From positions 908,807 through 972,806 of the forward strand of contig RPFO01000299.1 in the NCBI GenBank assembly GCA_009746045.1: a stretch of DNA of 64,000 nucleotides. The letters are read 5' to 3'. The DNA comes from Mesostigma viride (Eukaryota; Streptophyta; Mesostigmatophyceae; Mesostigmatales; Mesostigmataceae). Shown here in pieces: positions 19,596 to 32,330 of the stretch. The notes below the pieces were generated by a model that saw only the letters and a list, made by a program, of their open reading frames with translations, did not search any database and was not told the origin of the DNA. The position numbers were made by a program, and so were the translations under genes. Position 1 is the first letter of the stretch, and the number at the start of each line of letters is the position of its first letter.

Positions 19596-20829
19596 TCATA
19601 TCCTTCCCCTCGTTCCAAACACTGGGAAATGCTCCACCATGGACACCAGATCTGGCCAGTTCCTGCTGACCTGAATATCCAAGCAGGTCTCAGCAGCCTT
19701 GCCCAACTCAGCTGAAAACCTACTGCACTGGGCAGGGTAGGACAGAGTGACCACAGCCTGTCGGAGGGGATCGAAGACCCAGCCACTGGCAGTCTTATGG
19801 CGACATAGCCAGCTGCTATAGGCCCACCACAGCTGTAGAAAGGCCTTGATAGGCCCCCACCTGGCGCCCAAGATGGGTACCAGCACCCTCAAAGGTGTGA
19901 GCCTGGCCCTCAGCTCGTTAGGGAACTTTGGTAACTGCAGCCCCACAAAGACTGTGCTGTCCTTGCGTGGAAAACAAGACATCACAGAGCAGTTGGACGA
20001 CGGGTAAGGTCAAACTCTCCCTGCTTGACAGCCTGCTCAAGTAGCTCAGTGTAGGTCTGGGAATATCCAACTGGCTTGAGCCCTGCAAAGGCGAGTCTCA
20101 GGTCACTGGGCAGAGCCTCCATCAAGTCCTGGCCCTCCACCGGCCTCATGTCAAACGAAGGCCACGGGTACACTGCAAAGACGGTGTGCATAATGTAAGC
20201 CACCATAGGTGACCCAATCTCACAGAGACTGGGGGGCAGACAGTCAAGGGCCAACTCTACCATACCCTCAGGTACTAGTTCACCCTCCTCCACCACTGTC
20301 TGATCCAATGCCTGCATGGCTGTGTACAAGGATTTACACCACTCGCACTGTCCAGGAGCACAATTACGGTGGTCCAAGAACTGCTCCACCTGTTTTGTTG
20401 GAACAGCTGACCTGGGCAAGTGTACCACCACCTTAGGGGGTGGAGGAGCCTCCGTAGGAGAGGGGACTGAGACCACCGGGGTGGGGATAGCCTCCTGAGC
20501 TACTGGAGCCTCAGAAACTGCAGGCACAGCAGAACCCACAGTTGGAATGTGCCCAGCCCTCAAGTGTTCTGCCATCTGAGTAACCAGACCCTCCACATTA
20601 ATCAACCTGGTTATCAAGGCCCCGTGACGCTGCTCGTGCCGTTGCTGATCATGTACCATACGCTGGAACAGATTGAGAAAATGGGCTTCCACAAACCCAG
20701 CGTCTTCCTGGATCGAAGGGCCCGGGCTCTGGGGCCAGCGTAGTCGTGCTGAAAGACATACGTAGCCCTCACGTCCTCTTGGGTTCGTGCAGGTGGCCTG
20801 GGTGTCCCCTCAGGATGGGAGTCGGCCAT
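19596..20829 (-). pseudogene. Post-integrase ORF of copy A, unknown function
   Basis: After the integrase a separate frame begins MADSHPEGTPRPPARTQEDV (20829). It changes frame near 20715 and runs as a 236-codon frame (…MVHDQQRHEQRHGALITRL…, a proline-rich stretch, then QFLDHRNCAPGQCEWC) to 19982. A one-base deletion near 20003, absent from copy C, cuts off a further segment (…CFPRKDSTVFVGLQLP…) ending at 19596. The repaired length would be about 410 residues. There is no signal peptide or membrane segment, so it is not env-like. A C-x4-C-x2-C cluster could bind zinc. Function unknown. Confidence 0.5.
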
Positions 20830-20877
20830 GGCTGGCAACCACAGACACAAAACACCAAAAAGAGGTGTTAGCAGTGC

Positions 20878-21405
20878 TCACTGGGAGCTATGAAGGGGAG
20901 CACACCGCTCAGAGCCCATGACATACCACTCAGGCAAGGTGATACCATGACGCTGACAATACTCTAGTACAGCAGAGTGACTGTTGGTGAGATCAGACAA
21001 CCACAGCCACGTAGCAGTCACCTCTAGCTCTCCCTTCCAGTGTACCTTAAACTGCAACTGTTTGGTACGACCTTTCCCCTTCACCCTGTGAGCCAACAAC
21101 CGCTCCACTTCATAGATCTTCTCCCCCTCAGAATCCAATTCATAAGGCAAAGGGGCAGACAATCTGCCTGGTAAGGTGTTGCGCCTGTACAGCTTCAGCT
21201 GGGCTAGGTGAAAAATATTATTCCTGAGCTTCCAGTGAGAAGGCACTTGGACCTGGACCACTGTACCATAGTGGAAGGTTGCCAACACTGGGTAAGGACC
21301 CAACCAGAGTGGTTGCAGTTTCCTGCATTGCTCCTTCTCAGGCAGCACTCTGTTGGCTTCCAGCAACACCAAGTCCCCAGGAGCTACAAAGGAATGACTG
21401 GCCAC
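20878..21405 (-). pseudogene. Integrase C-terminus with chromodomain, copy A
   Basis: The frame reads FVAPGDLVLLEANRVLP, LGPYPVLATFHYGTVVQVQVP and NIFHLAQLKLY (the integrase GPF/Y-type module). IYEVERLLAHR and LQFKVHWKG follow, and together resemble a chromodomain. It is identical in copy C. Chromodomains of this class are thought to direct integration to particular chromatin. The segment is out of frame with the integrase core. Confidence 0.75.
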
Positions 21406-21424
21406 CGTTTGCTGCCAGGCGTAG

Positions 21425-23409
21425 TCAGGTATTGTCCTGTGTCCTCAACAGCTGGGTAGCCACAATGCTGTGAGCCTCCTGGAAGGAAGCCAACAACTGC
21501 TGGACTGAACCAAGACGTCGCTGGAAAGGGCCTTCAGCGTCTCTGTCAGGCAGTTCCAAGTCGAATGGTGTCAAGGGACACTGGCCATTGCAGATCACGA
21601 AGGGGGACATCTGGTGAGGAGCCAGAGGAGAGTTGTTGATTGCGAACTCTATGAAAGGTATCTTCTTGTCCCAGTCCTTGTTGTCGTGTGTACAATAGTG
21701 CTTTTGACACTCCCTGACAATTCTGTTCATCCTCTCCACCGCCCCAGTACTGGCACACCTGTATGCCACACCGAATGCCAGCTTAGTGTCTAGGATGTCA
21801 AAGAATGACTTCCAAAACCCTGACAGCCAAAGGGGGTCCTGATCAGTGATGATCACTCTAGGCATGCCGTGCAGACGGTAGATCTCCTTCATAAACAAAT
21901 CCACACACTGTGCAGCGGTGAGATGAGTATTGCAAGGAATCAGATGGCACATCCTGGACAGCCTGTCCATGACCACAAGGATCCTGTCATTGCCACCATC
22001 TGACATGGGAAGACCACAGATAAAATCCATAGTCACACTGATCCAAGGGCGCAGGGGAATGGGCATAGCCATGGGAAAATGGGCGTGGCTTGGTTCCTGA
22101 CCTTATTTCTCTGGCAGGAGTCACAGGAATCCACATAGGCCTTAACATCCTGATAAAGGCCAGGCCACCAAAACCTCTGCTGCACCTCATGAGTAGCTTA
22201 GCATAACCAGGATGACACGCAGTCACATCGTCATGGAAACAATGTAACACTGTGGGAATGGCCATCTCAGGCACATACACTTTTCTAGTCACCGTGTGCT
22301 CTGCATCATGAGTGTGAACATACAGAACGCCCTCCCAGTATTCTACAGGTCTATTGCCAAAGTTGCCCCTCTGGATAGCTGCAGTAGCCATGTCCTCCGT
22401 CTTGGTGAAGGCCTTGATGACGTCCAGCAGGGAAATATTTAAAGGGTTAGGCAACACCAGGTCCTTGTCAGGTCCCAGGGGCTGCATCTGCATCTCCTCT
22501 TCCTGCCCAGGGCTAGCCACCAACTGCTTGGATGAGACAGTAGTAGCTATAGGCCCTTTTGACCTTGCCATCACCTGAGAGGCCAACACCTTGGACCGGC
22601 CTACCAACACAGGGTCCATGACCCACTTCCTGGGCCTACCTCTGCTGCGCCTAGCAGGGCCTCCCTCACCTGGCTGCTCTGTGGGAGTGGGCACCACACC
22701 TTCAGGACTTCTCCTAAGACTGTCAGACAGTGACTGGACACCCTCCTGGACGCCTGTCAACTCTGGGACAGAGCCCTGGTCGATGAGCATCACGGGACCA
22801 CCGTTATTCCCTACAGGTGGTGTCAACAGTTGAGAAACCTTCTGGTTGTTGGCCTGAGCTCTAGTCAAGGCTCCACACTCTACCACAGAAATCAGGGCAG
22901 CACAGATGTCCAAGTCCTCATGAAAACTTCCCATCAAATCCCTCCTCCTGGACAGGGCGTCAGGCACCACATTCTGCGTACCAGGAATGTACCTCACAGA
23001 GAAAGGTCCAAACCCCCCCAGGAACTCCATCCATCCAGCCATCCTCTTACTCATCCGGGTCTGTTCCAACACATGTACCAAGGGCCTGTGGTCAGTCATC
23101 AGGGTAATAGACTCGTTGCCCTGCCCATCTCTGGCGCTGCTGGCCACAGAAAACTGGCCCCCTTCAGTAGGTGTTCCCACTTGTGACAGGCCACCACCAA
23201 TCCCAACAGCTCTGCTCATGAACAGGGTAGTTACGTTCTGCAGACGTCATACTCCTGGACATGTATTCCACTGGTTGAGGGCCCTTACCATGATCTTGCA
23301 TTAGTACTGCACCAATAGCACCCTGTGAGGCGTCAGACCTAACCTGGTATGGCAAGTCTGGGTTGGGGCCCACCAACAAGGGAGCAGTGGTAAGCTTCTG
23401 CTTCAACAC
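21425..23409 (-). pseudogene. RNase H and integrase region, copy A
   Basis: RNase H: YQVRSDASQGAIGAVLMQ, EYMSRSMTSAERNYPVHE, LMTDHRPLVHVL and RYIPGTQNVVPDALSR, with the catalytic Asp/Glu positions visible. Integrase: the HHCC zinc region near 22250-22130 (ACHPGYAKLL … DSCQRN). The core is ISVTMDFICGLPMS, VIITDQDPLWLSGFWKSFF and GAVERMNRIVREC, supplying the D, D and E residues. The frame is broken at several single-base indels (for example near 23180 and 22090). Confidence 0.8.
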
Positions 23410-23496
23410 ATCAAAAGCTTGCTGGCATGCTGCAGTCCATTCAAAGGGACATCCTTCTTGAGCAGGGCTAACAGGGGACCAGAGATGGCCGCCATG

Positions 23497-24743
23497 TCAG
23501 GGAATGAACCGTCGGTACCAGCCCACCAGGCCCAGAAAGGATCTGACATCCTGAGCTGACTTCAACACAGGCCACTCCAAAACAGCAGAGACCTTGCTGG
23601 CCTCAGGAGTCATACCTGCAGCGCTCAGCTGGTAGCCCAGAAACTTCACCTCTTGGCCCCACTCCACCTTGGACCTCTTCACCGACAGATGATACTGATG
23701 GATCACCTTAAGGACCTCCTCCACGTTCTCCAGGTGCTCCCTGAAGGTACGAGAGTGTACCAGAATGTCGTCCAGGTAGACGACCACACAAGTCCTGAAG
23801 ACCACCCTGGTAGTGTCACACAAGTGGGCAATGTCCTTGAACCTGGGGTTGCGAAGGTCAGGTGAGATCTGGGGCAGGGCATTTCCAGTCAGGTGGCCAA
23901 AGATGGCATTGACAAACATCTGCATAGTGGCAGGACTGTTAGAGGCACCCATGGGCATTACTGTCCACTGGAACTGTCCCCATGGGGTAGAAAAGGCCGT
24001 CTTGGGGATGTCCTCAGTAGCCACCCTGATCTGCCAGAAAGCATGCCTGAGGTCAAACTTGGTAAAGAAGGCAGCTCCTGCAGTCCTCTCCAGCAACTCA
24101 TCAATTCTGGGCAGAGGGTACCTGGACTTGACAGTCACCTTGTTCAGTCCCCTCAGGTCAATGCACAACCTCCACCCCCCATCATGCTTGGGTACAAGCA
24201 AACACCCAGAACTGAAAGGACTGTTAGCTGGGAGGATCAGACCAGCCTCCAACAGGCCAATAAGTATGGTCTTCAGCTCTGCCATCTCTGCAGGGCCCAT
24301 CCTGTACATAGGCACAAAGGAGGACGAGCACCCTCTACCAACTTGATGACATGTGTGATGGGTCCCTCAGGAGGATACTGGGGCATCTTGTCCTCAAAGA
24401 TGGCTCCATACCTGTCCAACAAGGCATCATGCTGCTGTTGTTGCTCAGTGGTGACAGTAGAACTGACAGCATTGACAGAATGACCACTAGCAGACTCAGG
24501 TTCATTAGGCACCAAATGCAGGAAAAAGATGTGTTCCACTGGATAGGTGGCCAAATAAGACAGAGTATGCTTGGCAGACCACACATGCTTCAGTAGGGCA
24601 GCCCGTTTCTCCTCCAAAGTCGGCTCTTGATCCACCCCTTTCGCACCTGCTTCCCCTCCCTTGCCATCATTGACAGCTGTCTGTGTGGAACAGCACTCAG
24701 TGGCTGTTCTTCTCCCCCTGGCAACACACAGGTAGCATCCCAC
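23497..24743 (-). pseudogene. Reverse transcriptase region, copy A
   Basis: Motifs in order: GLILPANSPFSSGCLLVPKH, WRLCIDLRGLN, FFTKFDLRHAFWQI, FQWTVMPMGASNSP, VVYLDDILVHS (YLDD catalytic box) and VKFLGYQLS, ending GWYRRFIP. A frameshift at the entrance (near 24325, GTGCTCGTCC) and another after RRFIP (near 23500) are shared with copy C. Fragment B does not show the first. Confidence 0.85.
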
Positions 24744-25215
24744 ACTGTCCCATCCTTGAACTGGACCACCCTGTCAGGCCAAGAAATAGCAGGATTGGTG
24801 TCAGACAACCATGGGATCCCCAAAATCACATCTGCTGCCGTGAGGGGAATGACATCTGCTGTCACTTCCAAAGTCTGGGATGAACAAACTTGGAAGATGA
24901 GCTGCACATAGCCAGGTGAGCAGCTTCTCCTGCCATCAGAATACTGCACCATGACAGGTGTGGGGTGGGCCAACACAGGCAACTTCAGCTCCTGCACCAA
25001 GGATGCAGCAATATAATTACTGCCAGCACCAGAATCAATCATAAACAAGCAAGCTGGCTGAGCCAAGGGACTGGCACGTTGAGGAGCCTAGCCTGAAACT
25101 TGAGTAAGTGACCTGGTACAGGAGGACCCACAGGGACAGCAGGGTCAGAAGCACCCACAGTGTTCACTGGCCTAACGTCAACAGCAGGCAGGTCAGACCT
25201 GGCCATGACAGAAGG
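24590..25215 (-). pseudogene. Aspartic protease region, copy A
   Basis: FMIDSGAGSNYIA carries the DSG active site of a retropepsin, followed by ADVILGIPWLSDTNP. The reading frame is interrupted relative to copy C by a one-base loss near 25070 (AAGGGACT against AAGGGGACT). Confidence 0.8.
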
Positions 25216-26850
25216 ATGACCTGGGGACCCAACTAGTTTTTTGACTCAGGTGGGTCTGGGATGCTCCACTGCCCGATGGTGGAAGCTGCTCAGGTGGTGC
25301 TGGAGGCTCATCCTCGTCCCCCCATCCTCCTCATCTGCCAGCAGCTGCATGAGAGCGTTCACCATCCTACGCTTATCCTGTCTGCTGAAGGGCCTAGCGC
25401 GGGACTGGAACCTCCCAGAGGGCTGGAAGTTGGGCTGGAACCCTGGCTGCATCCGGTGATCGCCAGCAGGAACGCCAGGAGGAAGGTTGGGTGGCCTGGG
25501 AGATGGCAGGGCGCCAAAAGGTCCTCTCGTGGCAGGGGGAAACTGGTCCCGTCTAGGGCAGTCCCGTGCAAAGTGACCTGGCTGGTTGCAGATAAAACAG
25601 TTACCCTGGGTGGGATCCAAGCATTGAGCTTCCCCCAGGAGGTCATCCAGCTGGTTCAGGGACTTCTTGATGGGTGGCACTGGCGTGGCCACAGGTTCCC
25701 ACTTGACAGAAAAAGCAGGCACACGACAAAGGGTAAGCACATAAGACAACACCTTGTCCCATTGCCAATCCACGTAGTCGAACTGGGAGAAGTGCTTGTC
25801 CACATCCAGTCGCACGTGTGGAGCCATGCCATGCAGTAGTCTGTGAAGCGCCTCTGCGTCAGAGCATTGGGAATCTTGGCTCTAAGGTTGGTGAATTGCT
25901 CCACGAACTGTGGCAGCGTCAAACCAGCCTGCGTACAGTTAGCCAGTGCGTCCCGATCCATGCGAAGCTGATCCTGGGGTAACAGAAACCGGCGAAAGCC
26001 CAATAGGAGAGAGGGGAGGTCGGTACACGCACGTCCAGCCACAGAACGCAAAAACTCATCAAAACGGTCGCTGGCACTGTCGCTCATCCGCTGCCTAACC
26101 ATTCTCTTCTGGATGTCCATCGTGAGACGTTCCTCTGCCTTGGGCCCATAGTTGGCGAAGTGGATAGCGAAGACATCCTGAAACTTGGTGGAGAAATGGT
26201 CGAAGCTGCGATGGGTAAGGTTGGTCAGCGATAGCTTGTCTACCGACTCCACCTTGGAAAAGGAACAGTACGAGGATACAAAGACGTGAGCTCCATCACT
26301 GGGGCGTGTGGTGCATTCTGATTCTCCGGCAATGTCGCAGCCACCGAGAGCCGTGGAGGCTCATGCCCCTGTGCATCTGTCCCTTCATCAACAAAAGGAG
26401 CGTCAACCGCATATACCCTCGTATACCCAGTGTTGGAGACGGTTGATCCACGAAAACAGACTCTCCATCGCCCGCCTGCCCTTGCGACTCAAGTTGCTGC
26501 ACACGCGCAATAGTCCTACCCACACTCTTCTCCAGCGCTTCCGCCACACTTCTAGCTCTCGCAGCTTCCTCACGTTCATGTTGTAATCGAATTTTCTCCG
26601 CTGTCAGCTCGTCAGCCGCTAGCCGAGTGCCGTCTCGCCCCGGCACCGTGTTGTAGCCAAAACGAATAGCCGAACCGTATTCGGGTGCTGGCGAACGCGT
26701 GTCCCCACGTTGGAGAACCGTGGTACACCTCTACCAATGCCACGCAGGGAGGGCTCGCCTGGTTGCACACCGAGGGGCAAGATGGAGAACTTTGGGCCGA
26801 CCGACAGCGAATATCTGCGGGAAGCAGACATTAAGGTGGTATCTCTCCTC
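25215..26850 (-). pseudogene. Gag region, copy A
   Basis: The retrotransposon Gag capsid part and the zinc knuckle CFICNQPGHFARDC (CX2CX4HX4C) near 25600 are present, but the frame is cut by single-base differences from copy C near 25620 and 25870. The N-terminal coiled coil (ADELTAEKIRLQHEREEAAR) lies near 26600. Copy A ends abruptly near 26845, where fragment B begins. Confidence 0.8.
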
Positions 26851-29391
26851 TCCACCGCCCCAGTACTGGCCACCTGTATGCCACACCGAATGCCAGCTTA
26901 GTGTCTAGGATGTCAAAGAATGACTTCCAAAACCCTGACAGCCAAAGGGGGTCTGATCAGTGATGATCACTCTAGGCTGCGTGCAGACGGTAGATCGTCC
27001 TTCATAAACAAATCTACACACTGTACAGCTGTGAGATGAGTATTGCAAGGAATCAGATGGACCATCCTGGACAGCCTGTCCATGACCACAAGGATCCTGT
27101 CATTGCCACCATTGACATGGGAAGACCACAGATAAAATCCATAGTCCACTGATCAAAGGGCGCAGGGGAATGGGCATAGCCATGTAAAAAATGGGCGTGG
27201 CTTTGGTTCTGACCTTATTCTCTGGCAGGAGTCACAGGAAGTCCACATAGGCCTTAACATCCTGATAAAGCCAGGCCACAAATTGCTGCACCTCATGCAG
27301 TAGCTTAGCATAACCAGGATGACACGCAGTCACATCGTCATGGAAACAATGTAACACTGTGGGAATGGCCATCTCAGGCACGTACACTTTTCTAGTCACC
27401 GTGTGCTCTTGCATCGACTGTGAACATACAGAACGCCCTCCCAGTATTCTACAGGTCTATTGCCAAAGTTGCCCTCTGGATAGCTGCAGTAGCCATGTCC
27501 TCCGTCTTGGTGAAGCCTTGATGACGTCCAGCAGGGAAATATTTAAAGGGTTAGGCAACACCAGGTCCTTGTCAGGTTCCCAGGGGCTGCATCTGCATCT
27601 CCTCTTCCTGCCCAGGGCTAGCCACCAACTGCTTGGATGAGACAGTAGTAGACTATAGGGTCCTTTTGACCTTGCCATCACCTGAGAGGCCAACACCTTG
27701 GACGCCTACAACACAGGGTCCATGACCCACTTCCTGGGCCTACCTCTGCTGCGCCTAGCAGGGCCTCCCTCACCTGGCTGCTCTGTGGAGTGGGCACCAC
27801 ACCTCAGGACTCTCCTAAGGACTGTCAGACAGTGCTGGACACCCTCCTGGACGCCTGTCAACTCTTGGAAGAGCCTGGTCGATGAGCATCACGGGACCAC
27901 CGTTATCCCTACAGGTGGTGTCAAACAGTTGAGAAACCTTCTGGTTGTTGGCCTGAGCCTAGTCAAGGCTCCACACTCTACACAGAAATCAGGCAGCACA
28001 GATGTCATCTCATGAAAACTTCCCATCAAATCCCTCCTCCTGGACAGGGCGTCGGGCACCACATCTGCGTTACCAGAATGTACTCACAGAGAAAGGTCCA
28101 ACCCCCAAGAACTCCATCCATCCAGCCATCCTCTTACTCATCGGGTCTGTTCCAACACATGTACCAAGGGCCTGTGGTCAGTCATCAGGGTATAGACTCG
28201 TTGCCCTGCCCATCTCTGGCGCTGCTGGCCACAGAAAACTGGGCCCCCTTCAGTAGGTGTTCCCACTTGTGACAGGCCACCACCAATCCCAACAGCTCTT
28301 GCTCATGAAAGGGTTGTACGTTCTGCAGACGTCATACTCCTGACATGTATTCCACTGGTTGAGGCCTTACATGATCTTGCATTAGTATGCACAATAGCAC
28401 CCTGTGAGGCGTCAGACCTGACCTGGTATGGCAAGTCTGGGTTGGGCCCACCAACAAGGGAGCAGTGGTAAGCTTCTGCTTCAACACATAAGAAAGCTTG
28501 CTGGCATGCTGCAGTCCATTCAAAGGGGACATCCTTCTTGAGCAGGCTAACAGGGGACAGAGATGGCCGCCATGTCGGAATGAACAGTCGGTACCAGCCA
28601 CCAGCCCAGAAAAGGATCTGACATCCTGAGCTGACTTCACACAGGCCACTCCAAAACAGCAGAGACCTTGCTGGCTCAGGAGTCATCCTGCAGCGCTCAG
28701 CTGGTAGCCCAGAACTTCACCTCTTGCCCACTCACCTTGGACCTCTTACCGACAGATGATACTGATGGATCACCTTAAGGACCTCCTCACGTTCTCCAGG
28801 TGCTCCCTGAAGGTACGAGAGTGTACCCAGAATGTCGTCCAGGTAGACGACACACAAGTCCTGAAGACCACCCTGGTAGTGTCACACAGTGGGCAATGTC
28901 CTTGAACTGGGGTTGCGAAAGGTCAGGTGAGATCTGGGGCAGGGCATTTCCAGTCAGGTGGCCAAAGATGGCATTGACAAACATCTGGCATAGTGCAGGA
29001 CGTTAGAGGCACCCATGGGCATTACTGTCCACTGGAACTGTCCCATGGGGTAGAAAAGGCCGTCTTGGGGATGTCCTCAGTAGCCACCCTGACTGCCAGA
29101 AAGAATGCCTGAGGTCAAACTTGGTAAAGAGGCAGTCCTGCAGTCCTCTCCAGCAACTCATCAATTCTGGGCAGAGGGTACCTGGACTTGACAGTCACTT
29201 GTTTCAGTCCCCTCAGGTCAAGCACAACTCCACCCCCACATGCTTGGGTACAAGCAAACACCCAGAATGAAAGGACTGTTAGCTGGGAGATCAGACCAGC
29301 CTCCACAGCAATAAGTATGGTCTTCAGCTCTGCATCTCTGCAGGGCCCATCCTTACATAGGCACAAAGGAGGACGAAGCACCCTCTACCAA
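26846..29391 (-). pseudogene. Fragment B: indel-riddled pol piece between the two interiors
   Basis: It aligns with copy A from about 21733 (integrase core) to 24346 (start of the reverse transcriptase), but is about 68 bp shorter and carries dozens of scattered single-base deletions and insertions. No frame exceeds about 130 codons. Both ends are blunt joins to copies A and C without LTR sequence. The error pattern resembles uncorrected long-read consensus more than natural decay. Confidence 0.8.
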
Positions 29392-29743
29392 TTGGACAAC
29401 CTCCACAAAACAACACAACATTAAACAGGAAGTCCACCACCTCTTGGGACAAGCAAGTGGGTTTTTACATCCCCAAAGGGCCTCCTATCTCAGTACCATC
29501 TGATCATGTCAACCCTGAATAAGACAAATTCACCCACAGATGAAATGTCATCAAGTGACTAACACACAGGCAACCATGCCTGGATAATACAACTGCAAAG
29601 CTACCATGAACTCAGAACTGTCATTGCTGGAAATCTGGACTGGACATCAGAACTGGTCGCCTCCATTCTGGATCCCCACCTCACTCCACAGCCCATCTCC
29701 AACCATCCTGGAACCCTTCACAGAGTGAACCAATCCCCCTTCT

Positions 29744-30976
29744 TCATATCCTTCCCCTCGTTCCAAACACTGGGAAATGCTCCACCATGGACACCAGATC
29801 TGGCCAGTTCCTGCTGACCTGAATATCCAAGCAGGTCTCAGCAGCCTTGCCCAACTCAGCTGAAAACCTACTGCACTGGGCAGGGTAGGACAGAGTGACC
29901 ACAGCCTGTCGGAGGGGATCGAAGACCCAGCCACTGGCAGTCTTATGGCGACATAGCCAGCTGCTATAGGCCCACCACAGCTGTAGAAAGGCCTTGATAG
30001 GCCCCCACCTGGCGCCCAAGATGGGTACCAGCACCCTCAAAGGTGTGAGCCTGGCCCTCAGCTCGTTAGGGAACTTTGGTAACTGCAGCCCCACAAAGAC
30101 TGTGCTGTCCTTGCGTGGAAAACAAGACATCACAGAGCAGTTGGACGACGGAGTAAGGTCAAACTCTCCCTGCTTGACAGCCTGCTCAAGTAGCTCAGTG
30201 TAGGTCTGGGAATATCCAACTGGCTTGAGCCTGCAAAGGCGAGTCTCAGGTCACTGGGCAGAGCCTCCATCAAGTCCTGGCCCTCCACCGGCCTCATGTC
30301 AAACGAAGGCCACGGGTACACTGCAAAGACGGTGTGCATAATGTAAGCCACCATAGGTGACCCAATCTCACAGAGACTGGGGGGCAGACAGTCAAGGGCC
30401 AACTCTACCATACCCTCAGGTACTAGTTCACCCTCCTCCACCACTGTCTGATCCAATGCCTGCATGGCTGTGTACAAGGATTTACACCACTCGCACTGTC
30501 CAGGAGCACAATTACGGTGGTCCAAGAACTGCTCCACCTGTTTTGTTGGACAGCTGACCTGGGCAAGTGTACCACCACCTTAGGGGGTGGAGGAGCCTCC
30601 GTAGGAGAGGGGACTGAGACCACCGGGGTGGGGATAGCCTCCTGAGCTACTGGAGCCTCAGAAACTGCAGGCACAGCAGAACCCACAGTTGGAATGTGCC
30701 CAGCCCTCAAGTGTTCTGCCATCTGAGTAACCAGACCCTCCACATTAATCAACCTGGTTATCAAGGCCCCGTGACGCTGCTCGTGCCGTTGCTGATCATG
30801 TACCATACGCTGGAACAGATTGAGAAAATGGGCTTCCACAAACCCAGCGTCTTCCTGGATCGAAGGGCCCGGGCTCTGGGGCCAGCGTAGTCGTGCTGAA
30901 AGACATACGTAGCCCTCACGTCCTCTTGGGTTCGTGCAGGTGGCCTGGGTGTCCCCTCAGGATGGGAGTCGGCCAT
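29744..30976 (-). pseudogene. Post-integrase ORF of copy C, unknown function
   Basis: Same protein as at 19596-20829. Here the end is in frame (…EFDLTPSSNCSVMSCF…) because the base missing near 20003 in copy A is present. A different base is missing near 30229 (GAGCCTGC against GAGCCCTGC) and breaks the middle. A further base is missing near 30549. The two copies thus carry complementary single-base defects. Confidence 0.5.
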
Positions 30977-31023
30977 GGCTGGCAACCACAGACACAAACA
31001 CCAAAAAGAGGTGTTAGCAGTGC

Positions 31024-31551
31024 TCACTGGGAGCTATGAAGGGGAGCACACCGCTCAGAGCCCATGACATACCACTCAGGCAAGGTGATACCATGACGCT
31101 GACAATACTCTAGTACAGCAGAGTGACTGTTGGTGAGATCAGACAACCACAGCCACGTAGCAGTCACCTCTAGCTCTCCCTTCCAGTGTACCTTAAACTG
31201 CAACTGTTTGGTACGACCTTTCCCCTTCACCCTGTGAGCCAACAACCGCTCCACTTCATAGATCTTCTCCCCCTCAGAATCCAATTCATAAGGCAAAGGG
31301 GCAGACAATCTGCCTGGTAAGGTGTTGCGCCTGTACAGCTTCAGCTGGGCTAGGTGAAAAATATTATTCCTGAGCTTCCAGTGAGAAGGCACTTGGACCT
31401 GGACCACTGTACCATAGTGGAAGGTTGCCAACACTGGGTAAGGACCCAACCAGAGTGGTTGCAGTTTCCTGCATTGCTCCTTCTCAGGCAGCACTCTGTT
31501 GGCTTCCAGCAACACCAAGTCCCCAGGAGCTACAAAGGAATGACTGGCCAC
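31024..31551 (-). CDS. Integrase C-terminus with chromodomain, copy C
   Basis: A 175-codon frame identical to copy A. The GPF/Y-like module (LGPYPVLATFHYG) is followed by IYEVERLLAHR…LQFKVHWKGELEVTATWLWLSDL, a chromodomain-like fold with the usual aromatic and tryptophan positions partly kept. It ends in CAPLHSSQ. It belongs to the same polyprotein as the integrase core upstream but a single-base difference separates the frames. Confidence 0.75.
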   Translation of the reverse strand: MASHSFVAPGDLVLLEANRVLPEKEQCRKLQPLWLGPYPVLATFHYGTVVQVQVPSHWKLRNNIFHLAQLKLYRRNTLPGRLSAPLPYELDSEGEKIYEVERLLAHRVKGKGRTKQLQFKVHWKGELEVTATWLWLSDLTNSHSAVLEYCQRHGITLPEWYVMGSERCAPLHSSQ

Positions 31552-31591
31552 CGTTTGCTGCCAGGCGTTAGTCAGGTATTGTCCTGTGTCC

Positions 31592-32330
31592 TCAACAGCT
31601 GGGTAGCCACAATGCTGTGAGCCTCCTGGAAGGAAGCCAACAACTGCTGGACTGAACCAAGACGTCGCTGGAAAGGGCCTTCAGCGTCTCTGTCAGGCAG
31701 TTCCAAGTCGAATGGTCAAGGGACACTGGCCATTGCAGATCACGAAGGGGGACATCTGGTGAGGAGCCAGAGGAGAGTTGTTGATTGCGAACTCTATGAA
31801 AGGTATCTTCTTGTCCCAGTCCTTGTTGTCGTGTGTACAATAGTGCTTTTGACACTCCCTGACAATTCTGTTCATCCTCTCCACCGCCCCAGTACTGGCA
31901 CACCTGTATGCCACACCGAATGCCAGCTTAGTGTCTAGGATGTCAAAGAATGACTTCCAAAACCCTGACAGCCAAAGGGGGTCCTGATCAGTGATGATCA
32001 CTCTAGGCATGCCGTGCAGACGGTAGATCTCCTTCATAAACAAATCTACACACTGTACAGCGTGAGATGAGTATTGCAAGGAATCAGATGGCACATCCTG
32101 GACAGCCTGTCCATGACCACAAGGATCCTGTCATTGCCACCATCTGACATGGGAAGACCACAGATAAAATCCATAGTCACACTGATCCAAGGGCGCAGGG
32201 GAATGGGCATAGCCATGGGAAAAATGGGCGTGGCTTGGTTCCTGACCTTATTTCTCTGGCAGGAGTCACAGGAATCCACATAGGCCTTAACATCCTGATA
32301 AAGGCCAGGCCACCAAAACCTCTGCTGCAC
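31592..32330 (-). pseudogene. Integrase core, copy C
   Basis: It carries WWPGLYQDVKAYVDSCDSCQ (zinc-binding end), VTMDFICGLPM, IITDQDPLWLSG and GAVERMNR, i.e. the D,D,E catalytic triad of retroviral-type integrases. Two indels divide it: one near 32060 in CACTGTACAGC, where a base is missing relative to copy A, and a 2-bp loss near 31714. Confidence 0.8.

Noticed and set aside
19596-20829. Post-integrase ORF as an envelope gene
   Set aside because: No signal peptide, no membrane segment and no glycoprotein-like features.
23813-24483. Plus-strand frames of 177 and 196 codons opposite the reverse transcriptase
   Set aside because: They are antisense shadows of the well-supported minus-strand reverse transcriptase and recur only because the element is duplicated.
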